Source of the DNA: Thermococcus thermotolerans | Lineage (GTDB): Archaea; Methanobacteriota_B; Thermococci; Thermococcales; Thermococcaceae | Length of the DNA stretch: 64,000 nt | Reading direction: 5' to 3' | Assembly (NCBI RefSeq): GCF_024707485.1 | Contig: NZ_CP102602.1 | Span: 558,001-622,000, forward strand | Shown here: positions 1 to 8,025 of the stretch, in pieces | Layout: each line of letters begins with the position of its first letter | How positions within the stretch are numbered: the first letter of the stretch is position 1 | Notes under the pieces: generated by a model | Told to the model about the DNA's origin: nothing | Seen by the model: the letters and a program-made list of their open reading frames with translations, nothing else | Databases searched by the model: none | Translations under genes and position numbers: made by a program

Positions 1-1
1 G

Positions 2-1156
2 TCAACTTTCTTCTCGGCGGCAACCCTTGTCGATGTCCAGATTGCCAATTATCCCTTCACAACGATAAACGCTAACGTCGGTGTTACCTACGCCATAGCG
101 GAGCATCCCTGCAGGGAACTTGGCTGCACGCCGAACCCTCGGAACTACGAATACAGGGACGGAAAGGCACTGATACCGATAAAGATGATAGACGTTGCCG
201 GTCTCGTTCCGGGAGCGCATGAGGGACGTGGGCTGGGCAACAAGTTCCTCGACGACCTGAGGATGGCCTCCGCTCTGATACACGTGGTTGACGCCACCGG
301 AAAGACCGACGCCGAAGGACAGCCCACCGACCACCACGACCCCGTTGAGGACATCGAGTTCCTTGAGAGGGAGATAGACTACTGGATTTACGGCATTCTC
401 AGGAAGAACTGGGAGAAGTTCGCGAAGAGGATAAAGCTCCAGCACCTCAAGCTCGCCCAGGCGATAGCCGACCAGCTGACTGGAATAGGAGTTACTGAGG
501 AGGACGCCTTCGAGGCCATCCACAAGCTCGGCCTAGACAACGACCCGACAAAGTGGAGTGATGAGGACCTCTTCGCCTTCGTCCGCGAGCTGAGAAAGAT
601 AAACAAGCCGATTATCATAGCGGCCAACAAGGCCGACTCTGCTGCTGACGCCCAGATAGAGCGTCTGATAAGGAAGGGCAGGAGCAGGGGATATATAGTC
701 ATCCCCACGAGCGCAGCGGCGGAGCTTACCCTGAGAAAGGCTGCCAAGGCGGGCTTCATAGACTACGTCCCCGGTTCGAGCGACTTCAAAATCCTCAAGC
801 CGATGAGCCCCAAGCAGGAGAAGGCCCTTCAGCTGATAAAGGAGAAGGTTCTCGACCGCTTTGGCTCCACGGGTGTTCAGGAGGTCATAAACAGGGCAAC
901 ATTTGAGCTGCTCAACCTAGTCCCTGTTTACCCGGTCGAGGACGAGCACAAGCTAACTGACGGGTTTGGCAACGTTCTGCCCCACGTCCACCTGCTCCCA
1001 AGGGGGTCAACGCCCCGCGATCTGGCCTACAAGGTGCACACCGACCTGGGGAAAACCTTCCTCTACGCAGTCAACGCGAGAACCCACAGGCGCGTCGGGG
1101 ACGACTACGAGCTGGAGTTCAACGACATAATCAAGATAGTCGCGACGGCTCGCTGA
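2..1156 (+). CDS. YchF/Obg-related GTPase with TGS domain (5' partial)
   Basis: The reading frame is open from the first bases, so the N-terminus lies outside the window. The visible protein begins at STFFSAATL, which normally follows the P-loop GKS. The DxxG switch II motif is DVAGLVPGAHEGRGLGN and the base-recognition motif is NKAD. The last ~65 residues (FGNVLPHVHLLPRGSTPRDL...) form a TGS domain, ending in a family-typical DIIKIVATAR. This is the archaeal YchF-like TRAFAC GTPase, a ribosome-associated nucleotide hydrolase of uncertain role. The downstream cyaB-lrp-ubiX operon is convergent and 3 nt away. Family assignment is firm; substrate and partner are inferred. Confidence 0.92.
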   Translation, partial: STFFSAATLVDVQIANYPFTTINANVGVTYAIAEHPCRELGCTPNPRNYEYRDGKALIPIKMIDVAGLVPGAHEGRGLGNKFLDDLRMASALIHVVDATGKTDAEGQPTDHHDPVEDIEFLEREIDYWIYGILRKNWEKFAKRIKLQHLKLAQAIADQLTGIGVTEEDAFEAIHKLGLDNDPTKWSDEDLFAFVRELRKINKPIIIAANKADSAADAQIERLIRKGRSRGYIVIPTSAAAELTLRKAAKAGFIDYVPGSSDFKILKPMSPKQEKALQLIKEKVLDRFGSTGVQEVINRATFELLNLVPVYPVEDEHKLTDGFGNVLPHVHLLPRGSTPRDLAYKVHTDLGKTFLYAVNARTHRRVGDDYELEFNDIIKIVATAR

Positions 1157-1159
1157 GCG

Positions 1160-1675
1160 TCATTTCCTTTTCTCAAGTTCTTTAAGGAGCTCCTGATAGA
1201 GCCTGGGCTCAACGTCGTCCTCACTCAGTCCCATTCTCCCCGCCATCTCCCAGATTTTCCGCTTCGCTTCATCCACGTCGTCGGAAATGACCTCAATGTC
1301 AAGAAACGCTCCAAGGCCTTCGACCTCGCTAAGTTCAAAGGTAACCCCGTCCAGGCGGTACACCAGGCGTCTCTTCCTGACCCACACGTCCTCCTTAAAG
1401 CCGAGACGCTTCAGAATCTGAAGGGTTTTCTCAAAATCGGAAACCTCCACCTCTATCTCGTCAAACTCCTCGTTCCTGCCGGGATCTGCTATGCGTTTAT
1501 ACGTCAGAAAAGAGCGGTTGAGGTTGCTTATCCGTCTTACCCTGAGGAGTTCGGGGAGGGGAACGGAGAGGTAAACATCCTCCTGTATCTCTTCCCTCAC
1601 AAACCTAGCTCCGATGGATTCTATAGCCCTTTTGACCCTTTCAAAGTCAACGCGGAACTTGACCTCTATCTCCAT
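1160..1675 (-). CDS. cyaB: CYTH domain protein, CyaB-like (class IV adenylate cyclase/thiamine-triphosphatase fold)
   Basis: 171 aa. It opens with MEIEVKFRV, the ExExK signature that binds triphosphate through divalent metal in the CYTH tunnel fold. Alternating charged strands follow (EEFDEIEVEV, VRKRRLVYRLDG, FELSEVEGLGAFLDIEV), typical of the eight-stranded barrel. Archaeal members are usually annotated CyaB, but whether they make cAMP or hydrolyse a triphosphate is not settled. The ATG is the base next to the stop codon of the upstream Lrp gene, so the two are co-transcribed. Last gene of the ubiX-lrp-cyaB operon. Confidence 0.88.
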   Translation of the reverse strand: MEIEVKFRVDFERVKRAIESIGARFVREEIQEDVYLSVPLPELLRVRRISNLNRSFLTYKRIADPGRNEEFDEIEVEVSDFEKTLQILKRLGFKEDVWVRKRRLVYRLDGVTFELSEVEGLGAFLDIEVISDDVDEAKRKIWEMAGRMGLSEDDVEPRLYQELLKELEKRK

Positions 1676-2158
1676 TTAAACACCCACGAGGAAGCCCACG
1701 AGACCGTCGCCCTTGCTGAACTCATCCAGTATGAAAACATCGACCCGTTTGAGAGTTGGAAGAACCCTGATCGTCTCGTCAACGAAGCGGTTGAGCTTTT
1801 CGGGAGTATCTTCACCGATGAGAGCCACTACCCCGTCCTTTCCGCTCCTGGCAACGGCCAAGACGTTGGGGAGCAGTGAGAGTGTCTTCATTATGTGGCG
1901 GATGTACCTCTCAAGGAAGTCCTCGATTATCGGGGTCTCAGCCTGGATGTAAACTATGGCGAGGCTCTTTGGCTGAAGGCTCTCGCCCAGAACGATGGTG
2001 TATTTATCGATTATGTTTCGCTCCTGGAGCTTTTTAATCCTGAAGTGGATTGTAGATTCAGGCCGGTTTAGCCTATCGGCGATTTCTGAGATGGTTAATC
2101 TAGCGTCCTCCTTCAGGATGCGGAGGATAGCCCTATCAAGGTCATCGAGCTGAACCAT
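1676..2158 (-). CDS. Lrp/AsnC-family transcriptional regulator
   Basis: 160 aa from the ATG at 2158. An upstream in-frame start would run into ubiX; the chosen ATG has AGGAG about 9 nt upstream, inside the ubiX tail. Residues 1-55 are a winged helix-turn-helix (LDDLDRAILRIL, SEIADRLNRPESTIHFRIKKL, IIDKYTIVLG). The remainder is an RAM/AsnC-like alpha/beta ligand-binding domain. Family members form dimers to octamers and respond to amino acids or other small molecules. The operon position between ubiX and cyaB suggests local or autoregulation, which is inference. Confidence 0.9.
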   Translation of the reverse strand: MVQLDDLDRAILRILKEDARLTISEIADRLNRPESTIHFRIKKLQERNIIDKYTIVLGESLQPKSLAIVYIQAETPIIEDFLERYIRHIMKTLSLLPNVLAVARSGKDGVVALIGEDTPEKLNRFVDETIRVLPTLKRVDVFILDEFSKGDGLVGFLVGV

Positions 2159-2159
2159 G

Positions 2160-2693
2160 TTAACTCCTCCATCGGGGGTATATCTCGTTCTCAATACCAA
2201 GAAGGTCTAAGATTTTTCCAATTATAAAGTTTACCATATCGTCCAAAGTTTTGGGCTTTGTGTAAAATCCTGGGGAAGCTGGCATAATTATTCCCCCAGC
2301 TTGTGTAACCCTTACCATGTTTTGAAGATGTATCAAGTTCAACGGCGTCTCTCTGACGAGCAAAATTAGCTTCCTGCGCTCTTTCAGTGCCACGTCGGCC
2401 GTTCTCGCTATCAGGTTGTCGGCGTATCCGTTGGCTATCGCGGAGAGCGTCTTCATTGAGCAAGGGGCTACGATCATGGCATCGAAGGGATTCGAGCCTG
2501 AAGCAATGGGGGCAAAGAGGTCTTCCTCCATGTAGTCCGGCCGAAAATCTACCCCTGTCTCATGCCTCATGACGGCGAGGCCCGTCCTGGAGGCTATCGT
2601 GATGACCTCATGACCAAGCTCCCTGAGAACCTGCACCAGCCGAAGACCGTAGATGGAACCGCTCGCACCGGTGATTGCGACGACTATCCTCAT
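2160..2693 (-). CDS. ubiX: UbiX/Pad1-family flavin prenyltransferase
   Basis: 177 aa. The N-terminal [19 protein letters not shown] is the flavoprotein GASGS signature. Further on are [35 protein letters not shown] and the [13 protein letters not shown] segment, both characteristic of UbiX. The enzyme prenylates FMN to make prenyl-FMN, the cofactor of UbiD-type decarboxylases; no ubiD homologue lies in this window. First gene of a three-gene minus-strand operon whose next start codon is 1 nt beyond its TAA stop. Confidence 0.93.
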   Translation of the reverse strand: MRIVVAITGASGSIYGLRLVQVLRELGHEVITIASRTGLAVMRHETGVDFRPDYMEEDLFAPIASGSNPFDAMIVAPCSMKTLSAIANGYADNLIARTADVALKERRKLILLVRETPLNLIHLQNMVRVTQAGGIIMPASPGFYTKPKTLDDMVNFIIGKILDLLGIENEIYPRWRS

Positions 2694-2793
2694 CCCTCAC
2701 ACCAAAAAGCCTACGGCGGGTTATGTTTTAACATTTTCTAAGGACGGTAGGTTTTTATACCCGCTGGAGTTATTTTGTTAATGGTTGGTGGAT

Positions 2794-3597
2794 ATGGGCA
2801 AGGAGGTTCCCGATGTTCTGATAAAGAGCGCCGTGGATGTCGTGAGGGCACTCGATGGCAAGGCCCTCGTTATTCTGGAGGATATTGAACCTGAGAGCGT
2901 CCCCGATGTGGACGTCACCGTTGTAATCGTCAGTTCTTCTTTTGATGTGGAGAGTGAGAGGGTAAAGAGGGTCTCGATTCCACAGAACCTCGACATAAAC
3001 AACGTTCTCAACCTAATCTCCGCTTTTCTCCTTGAGCACGATATACTCAGGGAGGGTGACTCCTTCGTTTACGTTACCCCTGAGCTGATCGGGATTAAGA
3101 CCGTTAAAAAGAGCATATCGGCCATGAGAGGATTCTTCGCCCAGAACCAGAACGTCCTCCAGAGGCTTCTTGAGATAACGATAGAACTGAGCATCGAGGG
3201 CAGGGAGGGTGTTCCGGTTGGAACTATCTTCGTCATAGGCGACACAAGGCGGGTTCTCAGGCACTCCCATCAGCTCATACCCAACCCCTTCAAGGGCCAC
3301 AAGGTAAACGTTCTCGACAGGAACAGCAAGGAGATAATAAAGGAGTTCGCCCAGCTGGATGGGGCGTTCATTGTCCGGGACGACGGTAGAATAGCGGTGG
3401 CGGGCCGGTACCTTGAGGTCGAGCCGAAGGTAATAGACCTCATGCTTCCCCCTGGCCTTGGGAGCAGGCACATAGCCGCGGCAGGAATAACACGGCTCAC
3501 CAAAGCGATAGCTATAACCCTCTCGGAGAGCGGCACTATAAGGATATTCAAAAACGGGCTCATGCTCCTGGAGTACAACCCAAGAATAAAATACTGA
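2794..3597 (+). CDS. dacZ: DacZ-type diadenylate cyclase (c-di-AMP synthase)
   Basis: 267 aa from ATG 2794, preceded by GGTTGGTGG; a TTG codon three codons upstream is an alternative. The C-terminal half is a DisA_N (DAC) nucleotidyltransferase domain with DGAFIVRDDGRI and the GSRHIAAAGITRLT motif. These correspond to the DGA and RHR-type active-site motifs that join two ATP into cyclic di-AMP. The N-terminal ~110 residues are the archaeal DacZ-specific alpha/beta domain. In euryarchaea c-di-AMP controls osmotic and potassium balance. A stand-alone gene with its own TATA region at about 2750-2760. Confidence 0.9.
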   Translation: MGKEVPDVLIKSAVDVVRALDGKALVILEDIEPESVPDVDVTVVIVSSSFDVESERVKRVSIPQNLDINNVLNLISAFLLEHDILREGDSFVYVTPELIGIKTVKKSISAMRGFFAQNQNVLQRLLEITIELSIEGREGVPVGTIFVIGDTRRVLRHSHQLIPNPFKGHKVNVLDRNSKEIIKEFAQLDGAFIVRDDGRIAVAGRYLEVEPKVIDLMLPPGLGSRHIAAAGITRLTKAIAITLSESGTIRIFKNGLMLLEYNPRIKY

Positions 3598-3601
3598 GGG
3601 C

Positions 3602-4843
3602 TCAGAAGAGCCACTGATTCTCTATGCACTCGTCACATGGCGGCTTTTCGCCGGCTATCGCCTTGAACTTGGTGTAGATGCACTCCGGCAGGCCGAGTGG
3701 ACAGCGCTCTGGCGTGATACCTGGCCTGACCTTCGTCGGGTCGAGCTTTATCTTGAGGTACGCCTCGTACTCCTCGACCTTCTTCCACGGTAGTACCTTT
3801 GCCCCGTAGATGACCAGGTTGTCGTATATCCTTGCGTAGTCGCCGACGACGGCGTTCTCCTTGAGGATAACGTTCTTTCCAACGACGACGCCCTCTCCGA
3901 GGATGCTGTCCTTTATCTCGGCGCGCTCCTTGACGATGTCGCTGCCAATGAGTATGGCGCGCTTGAGGTATGCCTTCTCCTCGACAACCGTGTTCGGGCC
4001 GATGTAGGTGTAGGCCTTTATCTTAACGCCGTGCCCGATCTTTGCCCCCTCGTCTATGTATGCCGGTCCCTGAATCTCGACATCCTCTGGAACTTCGGCT
4101 CCCTCCTTGATTGTGTAGTAGCCGTTCTGTTTGGTTATCTCATCCATGGCAAGCTGGTGGGCGTAGAACAGGTCGTCGGGCGTTCCGAGGTCAATCCAGT
4201 AGGACTCCCGGGGTATCTTGTGGGCATAAACGGCACCCTGGCTCACGAACTTGGGAAGCACTTCCCTCTCGAAATAGACCTCCTTCCCGCGGGGTATGGC
4301 CTCCAGCACTTTCCTGTTGACAACGTATATTCCCGCATCAACGAGGTTCGTCTTGGGCCTCTTGGGCTTTTCTTCGAAGTGGGTTACCTTGTTCTCCTCG
4401 TCCACTTCGACGACTCCATACTTTTCGGGGTCATATACCTTGGTCACGGCAACAGTTATCATGCCGTCGTTCTCTTTGTGGGCCTCTATCAGTTCCTCGA
4501 AGTTGAAGTTCGTGAATACGTCTCCGTAGATAACCAGAAAGTCATCGCTCACATACTCCTCGACGTTTTTGAGGGCACCGCCAGTCTCAAGGGGCATGGG
4601 ATCGTTGACGAACTTGATGCCCTTGGGATAGTCGGCCATCCTCTCGTCTATGAACTCCCTTATCTCACCGCGCATGTAGTGAACCGAGAGGATTACCTCA
4701 TCGATTTCCGGTATCTTCTCCAGGCTCTCAAGGAGGTACTGGAGGTTGGGTTTTCCAAGAACTGGGATCATGGGCTTTGGTCTGGTCGATGAGAGCGGCC
4801 TTAACCGGGTCCCAAAACCGCCAGCAAGAATAACAGCTTTCAT
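3602..4843 (-). CDS. Sugar-1-phosphate nucleotidyltransferase with left-handed beta-helix tail
   Basis: 413 aa from ATG 4843, chosen because GGTGAT lies 4-9 nt upstream (4847-4852). The N-terminal nucleotidyltransferase domain has the GGFGTRLRPLSSTRPKPMIP signature, VIYGDVF and DAGIYVV. The C-terminal part (about 240-370) has hexapeptide repeats (AKIGHGVKIKAYTYIGPN, AVVGDYARI). Candidates are mannose-1-phosphate guanylyltransferase or glucose-1-phosphate thymidylyl/uridylyltransferase; sequence alone does not fix the nucleotide. The last ~35 residues hold four cysteines (CPLG, PECI, CDEC), an unusual tail that could bind a metal. A TATA-like element (rc AAATATATAAG) lies near 4876. Confidence 0.88.
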   Translation of the reverse strand: MKAVILAGGFGTRLRPLSSTRPKPMIPVLGKPNLQYLLESLEKIPEIDEVILSVHYMRGEIREFIDERMADYPKGIKFVNDPMPLETGGALKNVEEYVSDDFLVIYGDVFTNFNFEELIEAHKENDGMITVAVTKVYDPEKYGVVEVDEENKVTHFEEKPKRPKTNLVDAGIYVVNRKVLEAIPRGKEVYFEREVLPKFVSQGAVYAHKIPRESYWIDLGTPDDLFYAHQLAMDEITKQNGYYTIKEGAEVPEDVEIQGPAYIDEGAKIGHGVKIKAYTYIGPNTVVEEKAYLKRAILIGSDIVKERAEIKDSILGEGVVVGKNVILKENAVVGDYARIYDNLVIYGAKVLPWKKVEEYEAYLKIKLDPTKVRPGITPERCPLGLPECIYTKFKAIAGEKPPCDECIENQWLF

Positions 4844-4930
4844 GGTATCACCATTTAACATTCCGGGGGGAAACTTATATATTTTACGGCCATTAAATAT
4901 GCCCAGTAATGAACTGGAAGGGCTGGAGGT

Positions 4931-5185
4931 TCATCTCTGTCCACTAATCCGAAAGTCAGTCACGGTGTATACCTTCCCCTTGAACCTGAAACACGAACCC
5001 GGACAGACACTGCTGAGGGGACAGCTCTCGCAGGCCGAGCTTCCGGATTCAACCCTCTCGATATAGCCAAGGCTCTCCAGGATCTTCAGGGCACCCTCCA
5101 CCTCCTCCAGAGGCATTGAGAGTTCATCGGATATCTCGTCGATGCTCTTTCCGGCCTTTATGAGTTCCAGTATCTTCTCAAGCAT
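4931..5185 (-). CDS. feoC: FeoC-like winged-helix Fe-S protein
   Basis: 84 aa. Residues 1-48 form a small winged helix (SIDEISDELSMPLEEVEGALKILESLGYIERV). A cysteine cluster follows, CESCPLSSVCPGSC, which is the arrangement of FeoC-like proteins thought to bind a [4Fe-4S] cluster. FeoC proteins act on FeoB stability or sense iron or oxygen in the Feo system. The gene follows feoB by about 10 nt with GGTGG as its ribosome binding site, making it third in feoABC. Role is inferred from context and Cys pattern. Confidence 0.85.
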   Translation of the reverse strand: MLEKILELIKAGKSIDEISDELSMPLEEVEGALKILESLGYIERVESGSSACESCPLSSVCPGSCFRFKGKVYTVTDFRISGQR

Positions 5186-5194
5186 ATCTCCACC

Positions 5195-7171
5195 TCAGTA
5201 CCCCAGTGCCGTGCCAACGTTCCAGACCAGGATTCCCACGATGCTTGCCAGGGCTATCATATAAATCACGGTAAACGCCGCCCACTTCCAGTTGCTCTCG
5301 GCCCTTATGGCCCCTATTGTTGCTATGCAAGGTATGTAAAGGGTCGTGACGAGCGCCAGCACAAACGCCTGGAGGGGCGTCATGGCATTTACTATCTCGT
5401 CAACGCTGCCGTAGATTATGCCGTAGGTCGAGATGACGTTCTCCTTGGCGATGATTCCAAAGAGCAGGCTAACAGCCGCCTTCCAGTCCAGCCCCATGAG
5501 CCCCATGTACGGTTCAAAGAGGGTTCCCAGCCTCTCGGCGTAGCTTCCCCCGGTTCCTATCTCAACGGGGTAAGCACTAAGGTACCAGATGGCAATCGAT
5601 CCGAGCAGGATAATCGTCCCGGCTTTCTTGATGAACTCCTTGCTCCTCTCCCAGGAGTGAAGCGTCACAGTCCTCCACGAGGGTATCAGGTACTCCGGCA
5701 GTTCGATTATGAACGGACTCTCTTCACCTTTCACAACGAACCTGCTGAGTATCCATGCCACGACCAGCGCAAGGAGGATTGCAGTGGCATATATGCTCAC
5801 CGCAACGAGCGCCTGGTTGCTGGCAAAGAACGCCCCGGCAAGGAAGCTTATGACGCTCAGCCTGGCGCTACATGGAACTAGGGGATTTACCAGCATGGTC
5901 ACTATCCTGTCCCTCTCATCGTCGAGGGTTCTCGTTGACATAACAGCGGGGACGTTGCAGCCGAAGGCGAGCACTAACGGTATAAAGCTCTTTCCGGGAA
6001 GGCCGAACTTCCTCATGATGCGCTCCATGACCACAGCCGCTCTAGCCATGTATCCAACGTCTTCCAGGATGGACATGGAGAGGAACAGCAGGAAGACGAG
6101 CGGGAAAAAGCTGAGAACGGAGCCAACGCCGGCTATTATCCCGTCGACTATCAGACCGCGCAGTGCTTCGTTGGTGATATGGGGCGCCAGCCATTGGCCA
6201 AAAGCCACGAAACCGTCATCCAGCATGCCCTGGAGGGGCAGTCCGATCGCAAAGACGAACTTGAAAATAACGTAGAACACCCCGAACAGTGCGAAGAGAC
6301 CGTAGACCGGGTGGGTCAGAAACCTGTCGAGCTGATCACTGAAGGTCTCGCCCCCTTCGTGGGAGTACCTGACGAATCTGTGCATGAGCCTGTCTATGAA
6401 CTCGTACTTCTGGCTGGCTATTATGAGGTCCATTGCCCTCTTGTATCTCTCCTCGACCTCAGATATATGTCCCATGATCTCGTCGAGCTTCTCCTTTCCA
6501 AGATGGCGGAGGACGAGCTTTATGACGCCGTCGTCCCTCTGGAGGAGCTTCACCGCCAGCCAGCGGAGATTGTAATGGTCGGCCAGTTTTGTGTCCCTGA
6601 GAACGGTGGTTATGTGCTCGATTTCCCTCTCGACATCTCCGTCGTATTTCGGCACGACTGGATTTGTCCGAAGCTCCCCGGCGGCCATTTTAGAAACAGC
6701 CTCTTTAAGCTGATCCAGGCCGACTCCTCCCTTTGCGTTCAGTGGGACAACCGGAACCCCAAGGAGCTCTTCCATCCTCCTTACGTTTATCTCAATGCCC
6801 CTCTTCTCAGCCAGGTCAATCTTGTTCAGGGCAATGATGACGTTCTTCAGCCCCATCTCAAGAATCTCCATCGTCAGAAAGAGGTTCCTCATTAAGGCAG
6901 TGGCATCGACGACGTTAACAACCACGTCGGCGCTTCCCTTGAGGAGGAAATCCCTTGCGACAAGCTCGTCAACGGAGTGCGCGGTGAGCGAGTATATCCC
7001 CGGCAGGTCGATCACCAGGAACTTCTCTCCCCCATACTCAAGTATTCCCTCCTTCTTCTCCACAGTCACTCCGGGCCAGTTGCCCACGTGCTGCCTCATT
7101 CCCGTCAGAGAGTTGAAGATTGTCGTCTTTCCGACGTTAGGGTTTCCAGCAAGAGCCACGACCTTCATCAT
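5195..7171 (-). CDS. feoB: FeoB ferrous iron transporter
   Basis: About 658 aa. Start at ATG 7171, with GAGGTG 6 nt upstream; the adjacent ATG 7168 is also possible. The N-terminal G domain has GNPNVGKTT, switch DLPGIYSLT and NKID, followed by a helical linker (~165-260). The polytopic membrane domain contains two Gate repeats (ARAAVVMERIMRKFGLPGKSFIPLVLAFGCNVPAVMSTRTL and IIAKENVISTYGIIYG). It takes up Fe(II) across the cytoplasmic membrane. The stop of feoA lies just beyond the start, so feoA and feoB are translationally close. Confidence 0.97.
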   Translation of the reverse strand: MMKVVALAGNPNVGKTTIFNSLTGMRQHVGNWPGVTVEKKEGILEYGGEKFLVIDLPGIYSLTAHSVDELVARDFLLKGSADVVVNVVDATALMRNLFLTMEILEMGLKNVIIALNKIDLAEKRGIEINVRRMEELLGVPVVPLNAKGGVGLDQLKEAVSKMAAGELRTNPVVPKYDGDVEREIEHITTVLRDTKLADHYNLRWLAVKLLQRDDGVIKLVLRHLGKEKLDEIMGHISEVEERYKRAMDLIIASQKYEFIDRLMHRFVRYSHEGGETFSDQLDRFLTHPVYGLFALFGVFYVIFKFVFAIGLPLQGMLDDGFVAFGQWLAPHITNEALRGLIVDGIIAGVGSVLSFFPLVFLLFLSMSILEDVGYMARAAVVMERIMRKFGLPGKSFIPLVLAFGCNVPAVMSTRTLDDERDRIVTMLVNPLVPCSARLSVISFLAGAFFASNQALVAVSIYATAILLALVVAWILSRFVVKGEESPFIIELPEYLIPSWRTVTLHSWERSKEFIKKAGTIILLGSIAIWYLSAYPVEIGTGGSYAERLGTLFEPYMGLMGLDWKAAVSLLFGIIAKENVISTYGIIYGSVDEIVNAMTPLQAFVLALVTTLYIPCIATIGAIRAESNWKWAAFTVIYMIALASIVGILVWNVGTALGY

Positions 7172-7181
7172 GAAGAACACC

Positions 7182-7409
7182 TCAGAGCTTCCTCACCATG
7201 ACCTTGCCCGCAAGACCCTTACCTATGGCGAACCTCACTCCACCGACGGAGATTATTATTGGCCCCATGGGGTGAGATTCGAGCACCTGAATCGTTGCCC
7301 CTGGGGTTAAGCCCATGGAGACAAGCTTCTGCCGGGCGTTGTGCCCTCCGAGGATATTGACAACGATTCCCCTCTCACCGGGGCCCATCTCACTTAAAGG
7401 TACAACCAT
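7182..7409 (-). CDS. feoA: FeoA-domain protein
   Basis: 75 aa, SH3-like FeoA fold (VPLSEMGPGERGIVVNILGG, KLVSMGLTPGATIQVLES, VGGVRFAIGKGLAGKVMV). Start ATG 7409 is preferred over GTG 7418 and ATG 7415 because those two overlap the GGTGAT ribosome binding site (7414-7419). FeoA is a small cytoplasmic partner of FeoB. First gene of the feoABC operon. Its promoter region carries two TTAGG-type operators (see separate entries), so iron-dependent repression is likely. Confidence 0.94.
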   Translation of the reverse strand: MVVPLSEMGPGERGIVVNILGGHNARQKLVSMGLTPGATIQVLESHPMGPIIISVGGVRFAIGKGLAGKVMVRKL

Positions 7410-7420
7410 GAGCATCACCG

Positions 7421-7434
7421 TTAGGCTCTCCTAA
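7421..7434. promoter_or_regulatory. Metalloregulator-type operator 1 of feoABC
   Basis: TTAGGCTCTCCTAA is an inverted repeat with arms TTAGG/CCTAA around 4 nt. It resembles the core of DtxR/MDR1-family iron-repressor operators. It sits between the feo TATA box (about 7460-7468, rc CTTTTTAAGG) and the start codon, where a bound repressor would block initiation. Regulator identity is inferred. Confidence 0.65.
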
Positions 7435-7469
7435 TTCGATATTCCAATCCCTCGACAACCTTAAAAAGC

Positions 7470-7483
7470 TTTGGTGAGCCTAA
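7470..7483. promoter_or_regulatory. Metalloregulator-type operator 2 of feoABC
   Basis: TTTGGTGAGCCTAA, reverse complement TTAGGCTCACCAAA, shares TTAGGCTC with operator 1 in opposite orientation. It lies on the upstream side of the presumed TATA box, so the two sites bracket the promoter about 36 nt apart. Likely the second half of a cooperative DtxR-like site. Confidence 0.55.
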
Positions 7484-7625
7484 CAAAACTCAGGGGTTCG
7501 AAATCAGAAAGTTTCCGGTTCAGAGAATTTCCGTTCTGCTCCCAAAGGGACGCCTTAAAACTTTGGAAAGGTATTTAAGGAGTTGGGTAAAATACAATTA
7601 ATTGAGTTTCGGAGGTGTGTTTGCA

Positions 7626-7988
7626 ATGGAGGAGATTCCACCGGAAGAGCCCAAAAAGACCTCCCTCGGGATGGAGGAGAACATTGAAGGGCTCATAGCA
7701 TATCTGCTCGGCCCCATAACGGGGATTATCCTTCTGCTGCTTGAGAAGGAGAGCGACTTCGTCCGTTTCCACGCGATGCAGTCAACGATAACCTTCATCA
7801 GCATATGGGTTCTGCAGATAATCTTCAGGTTCATCCCCCTGCTGGGAATGTTGCTCGGCATGTTGCTGTCCCTCCTTGCGCTGGTGTTCTGGATACTCGG
7901 AATGCTCAAGGCCTACCAAGGCGAGCGTTACAAGTTCCCGATATTCGGTGACCTGGCGGAGCAGTGGGTCGGTAAGGTCAACGTATGA
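7626..7988 (+). CDS. DUF4870/Tic20-like small membrane protein
   Basis: 120 aa. Start ATG 7626 is chosen because GGAGGTGT (7611-7618) precedes it; an upstream TTG would include the ribosome binding site. A charged N-terminus (MEEIPPEEPKKTSLGMEENIEGL) precedes three to four hydrophobic helices: ~23-40, ~57-75 and ~79-100. FVRFHAMQST is the hallmark of DUF4870 proteins. Function unknown. A TATA-like GGTATTTAAGG lies at 7568-7578, so it is transcribed alone, divergent from feo. Confidence 0.85.
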   Translation: MEEIPPEEPKKTSLGMEENIEGLIAYLLGPITGIILLLLEKESDFVRFHAMQSTITFISIWVLQIIFRFIPLLGMLLGMLLSLLALVFWILGMLKAYQGERYKFPIFGDLAEQWVGKVNV

Positions 7989-8025
7989 GGCTTAGATTTT
8001 TAAGCCTCCCCGGCTACTTTTTCCC

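Noticed and set aside
4031-4792. 253-codon plus-strand frame
   Set aside because: Antisense to the nucleotidyltransferase, whose motifs are intact; no family match.
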